From the NCBI RefSeq assembly GCF_009711135.1, contig NZ_WMIC01000005.1:372001-436000 (forward strand): a stretch of DNA of 64,000 nucleotides. The letters are read 5' to 3'. The position numbers and the translations under genes are program-made. This DNA comes from Flavobacterium sp. LC2016-01 (lineage in GTDB: Bacteria > Bacteroidota > Bacteroidia > Flavobacteriales > Flavobacteriaceae). The notes under the pieces are model-generated. The model was not told where the DNA came from, did no database searches, and saw only the letters and a program-made list of their open reading frames with translations. Positions 15,600 to 24,737 of this stretch are shown one piece after another; the stretch's first letter is position 1, and each line of letters begins with the position of its first letter.

Positions 15600-17165
15600 A
15601 TGAAAAATATATTTAAAACAATTCTACTTTCTGTAGTTGTACTCGGGATGAGCTCATGTACAGAAGAAAAACTATTGGATTTAGAGCCAGTAAACAATAT
15701 TTCTGACGCGCAAGCTTTTTCTACACCTTCACTAATTGCATCTTATATGTCGGGTGTTTATAATGCAGCTGCTATAGGTATGTATAACTCAACAACTACA
15801 AATGGTGGTAGAGGATATGTATGGGGTGCTGCGTTTGTTGAACAAGGAGAAGCAAGAGGAGAAGATGTTGTTAACATGGCAACTTTTTACCAATTGACTT
15901 ATACTGCAACTTATGATGCAACAACAGCTAACAACGTTTTTTATTGGATCGATGGATACAAATTAATCAACAGATGTAACCTTATGATTGAAGGTGCTCA
16001 AGGTGCTGTAGCAAAAGGTGTTATTACACAAGCTGTTGCAAATGATTATATTGGACAAGCTAAATTTTTAAGAGCAATCACACATTTTGAATTACTTAAT
16101 TATTTTGCAAGACCATATAACTTTACTGCTGGTGCTACTCACCCTGGAGTAATTTATAGAGAAGTTGGTGTTAATACAGCTGGTGAATTAGCTTCAGAAG
16201 ACAATAAAGCAAGAAATACTGTTGCTGAATGTTATACAAAAGTTTTAGCAGATTTAGATGATGCTGAAAAATTAATTGCTACTAATGGTGCTGGTAATGC
16301 TACTACTAATGGTGCTATTGGAAGAGCTTCAAAAGCTGCAGCAATCGCTTTCAAGACTAGAGTATATCTTCAAAAAAGAGACTGGGCTAACGTAATTGCT
16401 GAAGGAACAAAATTAAATGGACGTTATACATTAACAGCAGATCCATATACTCCTTTTGCTAGTAATATTGCTAATACTGAATCTATTTTCTCTATTGTAC
16501 ATACAGCTACAATGAACCCTCAGGTTAATGCTGCTTTAGCAAGTGTTTTGAAAAACAGAGCTTTAGTTTGTATTAGTCCAATTCTTTGGAGAGATTCTCA
16601 GTGGTTAACTGATGATAAACGTAGAGAAGACGGAAAATTCATTTATACAGCATCTGGAATTAAATATACTAACAAGTATTATGATGTTACTAACATGACT
16701 GACCCGGCTCCAGTTATCAGATATGCTGAAGTAGTATTAAACATGGCTGAAGCTCAGGCACGTTTAGCTACTCCAAACTTGACAACTGCTTTAACATTGT
16801 TAAATTCTGTTAGAGATAGATCTTTAGCGAATAAAGCTGCTCAGACATACACTACTGCATCTTATACTACTCAAGCGGATTTGGTAAAATTAATTCTTAA
16901 AGAAAGAAGAATTGAGTTTTTACAAGAAGGACGCAGATGGTCTGATATCCACAGATTGCAAGGTGATGATTTAGCTCCAATTGATGGAATTCCTTCAAAA
17001 GTTGCTAATGCTGTACCTGCTGTTGCTGCTTTCGATTTAACAGCTGCGTATACAGTTACACGTCCTGTAGCTGCTGTTCCAGGAGCTGATTTCAAATTCT
17101 TGTGGCCAATACCACAATTAGAAATGAATACTAACTTAGGTATCCAACAAAATACTGGATGGTAA
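15600..17165 (+). CDS. RagB/SusD-family nutrient-binding lipoprotein, copy 2
   Basis: A 521-residue SusD-type lipoprotein, a full-length relative of the product of 9550-11139. Its lipobox is GMSSC (Cys20), followed by EEKLLDLEPVNNISDAQAF. The central QAKFLRAITHFELLNYFARPY and the C-terminal KERRIEFLQEGRRWSDIHRL are conserved. It acts with the SusC just upstream as a surface binding lid. Most differences from copy 1 lie around residues 70-80, 235-250 and 460-490, plausible ligand-facing regions, but this is inference from linear sequence only. A hairpin terminator follows. Confidence 0.94.
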   Translation: MKNIFKTILLSVVVLGMSSCTEEKLLDLEPVNNISDAQAFSTPSLIASYMSGVYNAAAIGMYNSTTTNGGRGYVWGAAFVEQGEARGEDVVNMATFYQLTYTATYDATTANNVFYWIDGYKLINRCNLMIEGAQGAVAKGVITQAVANDYIGQAKFLRAITHFELLNYFARPYNFTAGATHPGVIYREVGVNTAGELASEDNKARNTVAECYTKVLADLDDAEKLIATNGAGNATTNGAIGRASKAAAIAFKTRVYLQKRDWANVIAEGTKLNGRYTLTADPYTPFASNIANTESIFSIVHTATMNPQVNAALASVLKNRALVCISPILWRDSQWLTDDKRREDGKFIYTASGIKYTNKYYDVTNMTDPAPVIRYAEVVLNMAEAQARLATPNLTTALTLLNSVRDRSLANKAAQTYTTASYTTQADLVKLILKERRIEFLQEGRRWSDIHRLQGDDLAPIDGIPSKVANAVPAVAAFDLTAAYTVTRPVAAVPGADFKFLWPIPQLEMNTNLGIQQNTGW

Positions 17166-17190
17166 GAAAATAAATATTTTGATTTTTTTA

Positions 17191-17226
17191 AAACCCTCAA
17201 TCATTTTCTTGATTGGGGGTTTTTCT
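17191..17226 (+). terminator. Terminator of the second susCD pair
   Basis: The stem AAACCCTCAATCA (17191-17203) pairs with TGATTGGGGGTTT (17210-17222), with one G-T pair, and a T-rich tail follows. Confidence 0.85.
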
Positions 17227-17267
17227 ATTTTTATTTTATTGTGATAAAAACTTCCCAATCATACTGA

Positions 17268-17302
17268 TTTGTTTTTTTATACGTTTTTATCTTTTACCTT
17301 TG
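17268..17302 (+). promoter_or_regulatory. Candidate promoter of the putative porin gene
   Basis: TTTG (17268-17271), a 23-bp spacer and TACCTTTG (17295-17302, a full TAnnTTTG match) stand 44 bp before the start codon at 17347. Confidence 0.5.
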
Positions 17303-17346
17303 CTTGACTAATTTTGTCGAATATAATTTCAATTTAAAGCTATCAA

Positions 17347-19314
17347 ATGAGAATACTCTTTTTTCTATATCTAATAATAATGCCTGCCTTATTGTTTTCT
17401 CAAGAAAAAAATACTTCTAAAAGTAATTTGGATATGAACACAAAATATTCAAGTATTACAGATACTGTAAAAAAGAAAAAATCTAAGATTGCAAAAATTG
17501 AGCAATATCAGATTATTACTTTAGAACATGATACCACTTATGCTGATACGTCTTTAACATTAAAAAGCGCTTACAGACAAAATTACCTGCGTAAGGATAA
17601 TTTTGGACTTTTAGAATTTTCGAATATTGGACAAACTTATAATACGCTGAACTATGGTTTGACTAGTTTTTCGCCATATCCTGAGATTGGTTTTTCAGGA
17701 AAGCATTTTGATTACATGCAGGCTTCGGATATTAAATATTATTCGGCAGCAACACCGTTTACCGAATTGTTTTTTAACACAACTATAAATAAAGGTCAAA
17801 ACGTAGATTCATTTATTACATTGAATACCTCTAAAAATCTCAATTTTTCTGTTGCTTACAGAGGGCTTCGTTCAGAGGGAAATTATATTAATCAATTAGT
17901 AAGTGCAGGTAATTTTAGATTTACTACAAGTTATGCCACTACTAATAAAAGGTATATTTTAAACGCTCATGCAACCTATCAGGATGTTACAAATGAAGAA
18001 AATGGAGGGATTACCACTCCGGCAGATTTTGAAAATAATGATCCCGATTTTAAAAACCGCCAGCGTCTTCAAGTATATTTGACAGATGCAAAATCTTTAT
18101 TAAAAGGGCATCGTTTCTTTTTCGATCATGCATTTAGAATTAATCCTACAAATGGTGATAATAACTTATATGTAACGCATCAGTTTAATTATGAATATAA
18201 AATTTTTGAGTACAAACAGCCAACAGTACTTTCATCTGTAGGAACAACTCCAGTTGCTCGTTTTGGTGAATCGTATGTGACGAGCAATATAAGTGACCGA
18301 ACTCGTTTTGAAAAATTATACAACAAGGCTGGTCTTGCTTATGAGAATTCGCTTTTAGGAAAATTCTATTTTTTTATTGACGATTACAGATCAAACTATG
18401 AATACAACAGAATTATTGTAAAGAAAGATGGACATATTATTCCGGATAATTTATTTCTTCAGATTAATAATGTTGGCGGACAATATGAATATCAAAAGAA
18501 TAAATGGAATGGACGTTTCTTGTACACAAGGTCAATCACAAATCAGTCGCTTTCTGATTTAGATGCTAAATTAAGATACAATTTAAACAAAGATATTCAG
18601 TTTGATTTTAGATATAGAAACATAAATAAGCTTCCAAATAATAATTATAATTTGTACCAAAGCAGCTATGTCGAGTACAATTGGTCAAATGATTTTAAAA
18701 ACGAAAAAATCAATCAGCTTGGTGCAAATATTTTTACGCCTTGGTTAAATGCAGAAGTTCAATATTCTGTTTTAAAAGATCATTTGTATTTTGCAGATGT
18801 TTCGTCAAAGGCTGATATTTTAGTTCATACTCAAATTATAAAACCGGCACAGTATGGCAATGCTATCAATTATTTCTCAGTAAAGGCGAACAAAGAATTT
18901 AAATTTGGAAAATTCGGTTTTGATAACACTTTATTGTATCAAAAGGTTGATCAGTCGGAGTTAATTGTAAATGTTCCAGATTTTATGACTAGAAATACAC
19001 TGTATTATTCAAGCTATTTTTTCAAAAAAGCTTTGTTTATGCAGACAGGACTTGTCTTTAATTATTTTACGAAATATTACGGAAATGATTACAATCCTGT
19101 TATTGGAGAATTCTTTGTTCAGAATACTAAGGAAATTGGTAATTATGCTACTTTCGATTTTTTTGTTAATGCAAGAATTCGTCAAACTCGATTTTATTTA
19201 AAAGCAGAGCATTTTAATTCTTCTTTTTCTAAAAACGATTACTACTCAGCGCCTAATAATCCATATCGTGATTTCTTAATCCGATTTGGTTTGGTTTGGA
19301 ATTTCTTCCAATAA
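17347..19314 (+). CDS. Putative outer-membrane porin (Bacteroidetes Porin_10-like)
   Basis: A 655-residue predicted outer-membrane beta-barrel. It has a signal peptide of about 19 residues (ending LLFSQ), a short polar segment, and then a long series of alternating strands rich in Tyr, Phe and Asn. The overall look and the phrase GQTYNTLNYGLTSFSPYPEI match the Bacteroidetes 'putative porin' family (Porin_10), recognised by pattern. The C-terminus IRFGLVWNFFQ fits the terminal beta-strand of a barrel. It has its own promoter candidate and lies 47 bp before a cystathionine beta-synthase-like gene. Substrate selectivity is unknown. Confidence 0.8.
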   Translation: MRILFFLYLIIMPALLFSQEKNTSKSNLDMNTKYSSITDTVKKKKSKIAKIEQYQIITLEHDTTYADTSLTLKSAYRQNYLRKDNFGLLEFSNIGQTYNTLNYGLTSFSPYPEIGFSGKHFDYMQASDIKYYSAATPFTELFFNTTINKGQNVDSFITLNTSKNLNFSVAYRGLRSEGNYINQLVSAGNFRFTTSYATTNKRYILNAHATYQDVTNEENGGITTPADFENNDPDFKNRQRLQVYLTDAKSLLKGHRFFFDHAFRINPTNGDNNLYVTHQFNYEYKIFEYKQPTVLSSVGTTPVARFGESYVTSNISDRTRFEKLYNKAGLAYENSLLGKFYFFIDDYRSNYEYNRIIVKKDGHIIPDNLFLQINNVGGQYEYQKNKWNGRFLYTRSITNQSLSDLDAKLRYNLNKDIQFDFRYRNINKLPNNNYNLYQSSYVEYNWSNDFKNEKINQLGANIFTPWLNAEVQYSVLKDHLYFADVSSKADILVHTQIIKPAQYGNAINYFSVKANKEFKFGKFGFDNTLLYQKVDQSELIVNVPDFMTRNTLYYSSYFFKKALFMQTGLVFNYFTKYYGNDYNPVIGEFFVQNTKEIGNYATFDFFVNARIRQTRFYLKAEHFNSSFSKNDYYSAPNNPYRDFLIRFGLVWNFFQ

Positions 19315-19361
19315 AATTAGGTCTTGATTTATTTTAAAACCAAATATTAAATTAATACAAA

Positions 19362-20723
19362 ATGGACTTTTCAAATAATATTTTAGAAACAATTGGTAAT
19401 ACACCATTGGTAAAACTCAACAAAATTGTTGCTGAAATTGATGCGCTAGTATTGGCAAAAGTCGAAACTTTTAATCCAGGGAATTCTGTTAAAGACAGAA
19501 TGGCTGTAAAAATGATTGAAGACGCTGAAGCTGACGGCAGATTAAAACCTGGTGGAACTATTATTGAAGGAACTTCAGGAAATACCGGAATGGGACTGGC
19601 ACTTGTTGCTATCGTAAAAGGTTATAAACTGATTTGTGTAATATCAGACAAGCAGTCTAAAGAAAAAATGGATATACTTCGTGCCGTTGGTGCAAAAGTA
19701 GTGGTTTGTCCTACTGATGTTGAACCTACAGATCCTCGTTCGTATTACTCAGTTTCAAAGCGTTTAGCTGATGAAACCCCAAATTCTTGGTACGTAAATC
19801 AGTATGATAATATGTCAAATTCTTTGGCACATTACGAACAGACTGGGCCAGAAATCTGGAAACAGACTGAAGGCAAAATCACACATTTTGTTGTTGGTGT
19901 TGGAACTGGAGGAACAATTTCTGGAGTTGGAAAATACTTAAAAGAGAAAAACCCGAATATTAAAATCTGGGGAATTGATACATATGGATCTGTTTTTAAG
20001 AAATATCATGAAACGGGAATTTTTGATGAAAACGAAATCTATTCTTATATCACAGAAGGAATTGGAGAAGATATTTTGCCAAAAAATGTTGACTTTTCTT
20101 TAATTGACGGCTTTACAAAAGTTACAGATAAAGACGCTGCTGTTTACACCCGAAAAATTGCACTTGAAGAAGGAATTTTTGTTGGGAATTCGGCTGGAGC
20201 TTGTATTAAAGGTCTTCTGCAGTTAAAAGAACATTTTAAGCCAGATGATGTTGTAGTTGTTCTATTTCACGATTCTGGAAGCCGTTATGTTGGAAAAATG
20301 TTTAACGATGATTGGATGCGTGAACGTGGATTTTTAGAAGAAAATGTTACAAAAGCCGAAGATGTTATCAAAGATCATATTGACAAAGAATTGATTGTTG
20401 TTCGTACCGAAGAATTGGTTTCGCACGCAATTGAGCGTATGCGTAAGTATAAAATTTCTCAAATTCCGGTAGTCGATATAAACGGTTTTGTTGGATCTGT
20501 TGATGAAACAGATTTATTCAGAAGTTATGTTGCGGATAAAAATGTTGCTGAGAAACCAATTAAAGAAGTAATGGGCAAACCATTCCCTATTGTTAAATTA
20601 GGAACTCCGATTGAAGAAGTGTCGAAACTTTTTACAAAAGAAAATGATGCCGTTTTAGTTGAATTAGGAAACGGTGCTCATCATATTATCACAAAATATG
20701 ATATCATTGGCTCAATAAAATAA
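19362..20723 (+). CDS. Cystathionine beta-synthase-like PLP enzyme with C-terminal CBS domains
   Basis: A 453-residue pyridoxal-phosphate enzyme of the cysteine synthase/cystathionine beta-synthase group, which condenses serine or an activated serine with homocysteine or sulfide. The PLP lysine lies in GNSVKDRM (Lys44), and the phosphate-binding loop is EGTSGNTGMGLA. GVGTGGTISGVGKYLKE and FVGNSAGACIKG are the other conserved segments. A C-terminal extension from about residue 335 forms two CBS motifs (VSHAIERMRKYKISQIPVVD and IEEVSKLFTKENDAVLVE), the architecture of cystathionine beta-synthase rather than plain CysK. The exact substrate cannot be fixed by eye. Confidence 0.9.
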   Translation: MDFSNNILETIGNTPLVKLNKIVAEIDALVLAKVETFNPGNSVKDRMAVKMIEDAEADGRLKPGGTIIEGTSGNTGMGLALVAIVKGYKLICVISDKQSKEKMDILRAVGAKVVVCPTDVEPTDPRSYYSVSKRLADETPNSWYVNQYDNMSNSLAHYEQTGPEIWKQTEGKITHFVVGVGTGGTISGVGKYLKEKNPNIKIWGIDTYGSVFKKYHETGIFDENEIYSYITEGIGEDILPKNVDFSLIDGFTKVTDKDAAVYTRKIALEEGIFVGNSAGACIKGLLQLKEHFKPDDVVVVLFHDSGSRYVGKMFNDDWMRERGFLEENVTKAEDVIKDHIDKELIVVRTEELVSHAIERMRKYKISQIPVVDINGFVGSVDETDLFRSYVADKNVAEKPIKEVMGKPFPIVKLGTPIEEVSKLFTKENDAVLVELGNGAHHIITKYDIIGSIK

Positions 20724-20742
20724 AACGCATAAAATAAAAATT

Positions 20743-20794
20743 ATCCATAAATCTGATTGTTAAGCGACAAGATGATTTATGGATTTTCTTTTTT
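20743..20794 (+). terminator. Terminator after the cystathionine beta-synthase-like gene
   Basis: The 11-bp perfect stem ATCCATAAATC (20743-20753) with 20774-20784 is followed by TTTCTTTTTT. It includes the upstream in-frame ATG at 20757, which argues that the exonuclease starts at 20808. Confidence 0.75.
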
Positions 20795-20807
20795 AAAATT
20801 TATAAAA

Positions 20808-21290
20808 ATGAATTTTACCGCAATAGATTTTGAAACTGCAACAGGGCATCATCCGTGTTCGGTTGGGATTGTTACTGTTCAGAATGGTGTAATAGTCGAT
20901 GAATTTGTTACTTTAATTAAACCTCCAAATAATATTTATAATCCGTTTACAATTCAGGTACATGGCATTTATCCTCGTGATACTGTCAACGCAAAATCGT
21001 TTGTACAAGTTTATCCTGAAATTGAAAAAAGATTAAAGAATAGGGTTGTTGTTGCGCATAATGAAAGTTTTGACCGAAATGTTTTGGTTAAATCAATGTT
21101 GGCTAATAACTTGAATTATGAAGATTTGAATATCGCTTCAAAATGGGAATGTACAGTCAAAATTTACAAAGCAAAAGGTATTAAGCCTACAAAATTAAGT
21201 GATTGCTGTCGCGAAATGAATATTAAGCTAAACCATCACGAAGCATTGTCAGATGCTCGAGCCTGTGCTAAATTGTATATGATGCGTTAA
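20808..21290 (+). CDS. DEDDh-family 3'-5' exonuclease
   Basis: A 160-residue exonuclease of the RNase T/DNA polymerase III epsilon type, which removes nucleotides from 3' ends with two metal ions. Exo I is FTAIDFETATG (Asp7, Glu9), Exo II is in VVAHNESFDRNVL, and Exo III is HHEALSDARACAKL with the catalytic His and Asp. The start at 20808 gives the usual N-terminus just before the first motif. A possible ATG 51 bp upstream lies inside a terminator hairpin and adds a non-conserved tail. It is a stand-alone domain; the cellular substrate is unknown. Confidence 0.88.
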   Translation: MNFTAIDFETATGHHPCSVGIVTVQNGVIVDEFVTLIKPPNNIYNPFTIQVHGIYPRDTVNAKSFVQVYPEIEKRLKNRVVVAHNESFDRNVLVKSMLANNLNYEDLNIASKWECTVKIYKAKGIKPTKLSDCCREMNIKLNHHEALSDARACAKLYMMR

Positions 21291-21364
21291 AGTAATTATT
21301 TTGTAGGAATAATTTTAATATTTTGTGTATTTTTAAGTTTTGTAATTTGTTATAAAACTTAAAA

Positions 21365-22636
21365 ATGAAAGAAGATTTTCTTCATTATCTCTGGAAATTC
21401 AAGAAGTTTGATACCTTGAATTTGGAAACCGCTCAAAAAGAACAAATTGTCATTTATAAAACAGGTGATTATTTAGAGCTTTCAGGCCCGGATTTTTTTA
21501 ATGCTCAAATTAAAATTGGAGAGCAAAAATGGGCAGGCAATGTCGAAATTCATTTAAAATCTTCAGATTGGTACCTGCATCATCACGAAAAAGACATTGC
21601 TTATGAAAATGTAATCCTGCATGTTGTGTGGGAACATGATGCCGAAATATTCAGAGAAAATAATTCTGAAATTCCGGTTTTAGTCTTAAAAGATTATGTT
21701 TCGAAAGAAATAATAGCAAACTATAATGCGCTGGTAGCGGTCAAAACATGGATTTCTTGTGAGAAACAGCTTAAGGAAATTGATGATTTTGTTTTGAGAA
21801 ATTGGCAGGAGCGATTGTTTTTTGAAAAATTAGAACGCAAATCACAGTTTATTTATCAATTGCTAGAGGAGACAAATCAGGATTGGGAAGCTGTTTTATT
21901 CTGTATTCTGGCTAAAAATTTTGGGCTAAATACAAATGGGAATTCTTTTCTGCAAATGGCAAAATCAATACCTTTTTCTGTTTTTAGAAAAGAAAGTTTT
22001 GAAGTAGAAAATCTAGAAGCGCTCTTTTTTGGGACATGTGGTCTGCTGGATGTAGAGAAAGAAGATGTATATTTTAAAGATTTGAAATTCCGTTATTTTT
22101 TCCTGCTTCATAAATATAATTTAGAAAGAACTTATGTCGATCCGGTTCAGTTTTTTAAGCATCGGCCAGATAATTTTCCTACTATTAGGCTCTCTCAATT
22201 AGCAAATTTATATCATAAATATCAAAACTTATTTTCGAAAGTTATAGAGCTAAAATCAGCAGAAAGTGTATATAATTTACTTTCTGTTTCATCAAGTTTT
22301 TATTGGCAGAATCATTATCAGTTTGATAAAGAAAGTCCGAAAAAAGCAAAAAGACTTTCAAATTCATTTTTAGATTTGCTGATTATAAATACAATAATTC
22401 CGCTTCAATTTGCCTATTCCAATATAATGGGTGAGACAATCGCTGAAAATTTAATTGATTTTATGATTGGTGTTTCTTCAGAGAAAAATTCCATTATTGA
22501 AAAATTTGCTTCTTTTGGGATAAAATCAAAAAATGCATTTGAAAGTCAAACTTTATTAGAACTTAAAAATGAATATTGTGATCATAAAGCTTGCTTGAAA
22601 TGTGCAATAGGAATGGAATTACTCAAAAGTAATTAG
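21365..22636 (+). CDS. DUF2851 family protein
   Basis: A 423-residue protein recognised as DUF2851, a family common in Bacteroidetes with no assigned function. The N-terminus MKEDFLHYLWKFKKFD and the segment KWAGNVEIHLKSSDWYLHHH are typical, the latter resembling a nuclease-like core with charged residues on strands, although no activity can be claimed. The C-terminus holds a short Cys/His cluster, YCDHKACLKCAIG, that could bind a metal. No signal peptide or membrane segment is seen, so it is predicted to be cytoplasmic. The next gene, a small PspC protein, follows after 93 bp. Confidence 0.85.
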   Translation: MKEDFLHYLWKFKKFDTLNLETAQKEQIVIYKTGDYLELSGPDFFNAQIKIGEQKWAGNVEIHLKSSDWYLHHHEKDIAYENVILHVVWEHDAEIFRENNSEIPVLVLKDYVSKEIIANYNALVAVKTWISCEKQLKEIDDFVLRNWQERLFFEKLERKSQFIYQLLEETNQDWEAVLFCILAKNFGLNTNGNSFLQMAKSIPFSVFRKESFEVENLEALFFGTCGLLDVEKEDVYFKDLKFRYFFLLHKYNLERTYVDPVQFFKHRPDNFPTIRLSQLANLYHKYQNLFSKVIELKSAESVYNLLSVSSSFYWQNHYQFDKESPKKAKRLSNSFLDLLIINTIIPLQFAYSNIMGETIAENLIDFMIGVSSEKNSIIEKFASFGIKSKNAFESQTLLELKNEYCDHKACLKCAIGMELLKSN

Positions 22637-22675
22637 TGAATTAGAAAATGTGATAATGAGATAATTTGTATTTTT

Positions 22676-22704
22676 GTCATTCTTCGCGAAGTCGAAGGAA
22701 ATCT
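22676..22704. repeat. Short fragment of a GTCATTC...GAAGGAAATCT repeat
   Basis: The sequence GTCATTCTTCGCGAAGTCGA followed by AGGAAATCT contains the palindromic core TTCGCGAA. It resembles one arm of the repeat at 1153-1263 (GTCATCCTGAGGAACGAAGG). It looks like a short or degenerate relative of that family. Confidence 0.45.
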
Positions 22705-22729
22705 AAAATCTTAAAAACAAAATAAAAAA

Positions 22730-22957
22730 ATGTCAGCAATTTTAAAACTTAAATTTTTCTTTGAAAAATACGGCTTTCACGTTTCATCACGTCTTGCAGA
22801 CAAATTAGGAATGCGTGTAACAAGTGTGCGATTATTTTTTATTTATATATCGTTTGTTACAGCAGGTTTAGGCTTTGGAGTTTATTTGACTCTGGCATTT
22901 TGGATCAGATTAAAAGATTTAATCAGGGCAAAACGAACTTCTGTTTTTGATCTATAA
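22730..22957 (+). CDS. PspC-domain small membrane protein
   Basis: A 75-residue protein matching the PspC domain. The N-terminal amphipathic part RLADKLGMRVTSVRLFFIYI leads into one membrane-spanning helix, SFVTAGLGFGVYLTLAFWI, and a short basic tail. PspC proteins in the phage-shock system sense membrane stress, but stand-alone forms in Bacteroidetes have no set role. No pspA or other psp gene is nearby. A strong terminator follows at once. Confidence 0.85.
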   Translation: MSAILKLKFFFEKYGFHVSSRLADKLGMRVTSVRLFFIYISFVTAGLGFGVYLTLAFWIRLKDLIRAKRTSVFDL

Positions 22958-22990
22958 AAAAAGCTCCAAATACTATTTGGAGCTTTTTTT
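22956..22990. terminator. Bidirectional terminator between the pspC-like and permease genes
   Basis: A 15-bp perfect stem, 22956-22970 with 22976-22990 (core AGCTCCAAA), has a 5-nt loop. A run on the left and T run on the right suit both converging genes. Confidence 0.92.
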
Positions 22991-23008
22991 AAGAAACGAA
23001 ATTGATAT

Positions 23009-24478
23009 TTATTCAATTTCTGTATTGTTGTTAAGTCTAGATCTTTTTTTGCTATATCCAAAATAAACTAAAATACCAATTGCTAACCATCCTAATGAAA
23101 GTAATTGAGCATCTAAACTCAAATTAATCATTAAATAAGTGTTAATTGAAATTCCGCAAATAGCGATTATTGGAAGTGCAGGAACTTTAAAAGTTCTTGT
23201 TAATTGAGGTTGTTTTACTCTTAAAATCCAAACTGCAATACAAACCATTGTAAAGGCAAATAAAGTTCCAAAACTAGTCATGTCTGCTAATTTGTTGATT
23301 GGAGTAAAAGCAGCAACAGTTGCAATAATACCTCCTAAAATAATTAAATTAGTTTTTGGAGTTCCAGAAATCGGGTTAACTTTAGAGAAAACAGAAGGAA
23401 TTAATCCGTCTTTAGACATACCCAAGAAAATTCTTGATTGTCCCATAATCATTACCATTAATACTGAAATTAAACCAATAGTAGCAGCAACGGTGATTAT
23501 AAAACCAGCCCAGCCTTGTCCAGCAATATCAAATGCGTATGCAACAGGCGCTTTTATTGCTTCAGGATATTTTCCTAGTGGATTAAAATCTTGATAGTTC
23601 ATCATACCTGTTAATACTAGAGAAACAAGGATGTATAAAGTAGTACATATTAATAAAGAAGCAATAATTGCAAAAGGAACATCTTTTTTAGGATTGATAG
23701 CTTCTCCTGCTTGAGTAGAAACAGCATCAAAACCTACATAGGCAAAGAAAATCGCAGCAGCTCCAGATACAATTCCTCCAATTCCATAAGCATTATGCGT
23801 TGTTTCTTTTTCAACGATTTGAGTAGCTTCTGGAATAAATGGATGCCAGTTTGCTGTATTAATGAAGAAAAGACCAGCTATAATTACGAAGATTACGGCA
23901 GAAACTTTTAGAATTACAATAGCATTATTTGCTTTAGCAGCACTTTTTGTACCTTTAATAAGTAATGAAATAACCAATAGCACAATTAAAAAAGCAGGCA
24001 AATTCATCGAAAAACCTTCTCCAGTATAACTTGCAGGATCTGTTGTAAGCCATTCAGGGAGTTTGATGTGAAACATTTTAAGTAATTTATTAAAATATCC
24101 GGACCAGGATACTGCGACGGTCATTGATCCCATTGCATATTCTAGGACAAGTCCCCAGCCAATTATCCAAGCAAAAATCTCTCCAATTGTCCCGTATGCA
24201 TAGGCATAAGCTGAACCTTCAACTGGTAAAATTGATGCAAACTCAGAATAACAAAGAGCAGCAAAAACACAGGCAATACCTGCAATAATAAATGAAATAG
24301 CTAAGGCCGGACCTGCATGATAATAAGCTCCAGTACCAGTAAGAACAAAAATTCCTCCTCCGATAATAGCACCAACTCCAATGGCAGTAAGGCTCCATTT
24401 TCCAAGAACTCTTTTTAAATCACTTTTTTTCATATCGGCTTCAAAAGCAGATATAGGTTTGACTCTCCAAATTGACAT
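23009..24478 (-). CDS. APC-superfamily amino-acid permease
   Basis: A 489-residue inner-membrane transporter of the amino acid-polyamine-organocation superfamily, resembling the cationic amino-acid transporter branch. The first membrane helix has the hallmark ALTAIGVGAIIGGGIFVLTG-like motif (here SLTAIGVGAIIGGGIFVL), and the segment AALCYSEFASILPVEGSAYAY is conserved. About 12 or more hydrophobic helices can be traced, including FFAYVGFDAVSTQAGEAINPKKDVP in the middle. The substrate is probably an amino acid, but its identity cannot be read from the sequence. It ends at a bidirectional terminator. Confidence 0.92.
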   Translation of the reverse strand: MSIWRVKPISAFEADMKKSDLKRVLGKWSLTAIGVGAIIGGGIFVLTGTGAYYHAGPALAISFIIAGIACVFAALCYSEFASILPVEGSAYAYAYGTIGEIFAWIIGWGLVLEYAMGSMTVAVSWSGYFNKLLKMFHIKLPEWLTTDPASYTGEGFSMNLPAFLIVLLVISLLIKGTKSAAKANNAIVILKVSAVIFVIIAGLFFINTANWHPFIPEATQIVEKETTHNAYGIGGIVSGAAAIFFAYVGFDAVSTQAGEAINPKKDVPFAIIASLLICTTLYILVSLVLTGMMNYQDFNPLGKYPEAIKAPVAYAFDIAGQGWAGFIITVAATIGLISVLMVMIMGQSRIFLGMSKDGLIPSVFSKVNPISGTPKTNLIILGGIIATVAAFTPINKLADMTSFGTLFAFTMVCIAVWILRVKQPQLTRTFKVPALPIIAICGISINTYLMINLSLDAQLLSLGWLAIGILVYFGYSKKRSRLNNNTEIE

Positions 24479-24671
24479 ATAATTATATTGGTTTATTGTT
24501 ATTAAGCTCCAAATGTATTGTTTTTTGTAAAAAATAAAAACAATTAAAGAGTTTTAAGTTATAAAATGTTTAAAATATTCACAAATGTGAGATAAAACAC
24601 GCTTTGAGTCCTTGAATTTCTCAATTTAATTCACTTTTATTTTTGGTTAATATAATTTCGCTCTAAAAATA

Positions 24672-24706
24672 AATTTAGTAAATTTCTTACTAAATTAATA
24701 CTTTTG
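24672..24706 (+). promoter_or_regulatory. Palindrome and -7 box upstream of the helix-hairpin-helix gene
   Basis: A perfect 10-bp inverted repeat, AATTTAGTAA (24672-24681) with 24687-24696 (5-nt spacer), sits directly before TACTTTTG (24699-24706), a TAnnTTTG match. The palindrome covers where a -33 element would be, so it could be an operator. The region 24479-24737 otherwise shows nothing clear. Confidence 0.4.
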
Positions 24707-24737
24707 AAATCACAATAATTATAAAGAATGATAGCAA

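Noticed and set aside
20757..20807. Upstream ATG extension of the exonuclease
   Set aside because: It lies inside the terminator hairpin of the preceding gene and adds residues not expected before the first exonuclease motif.
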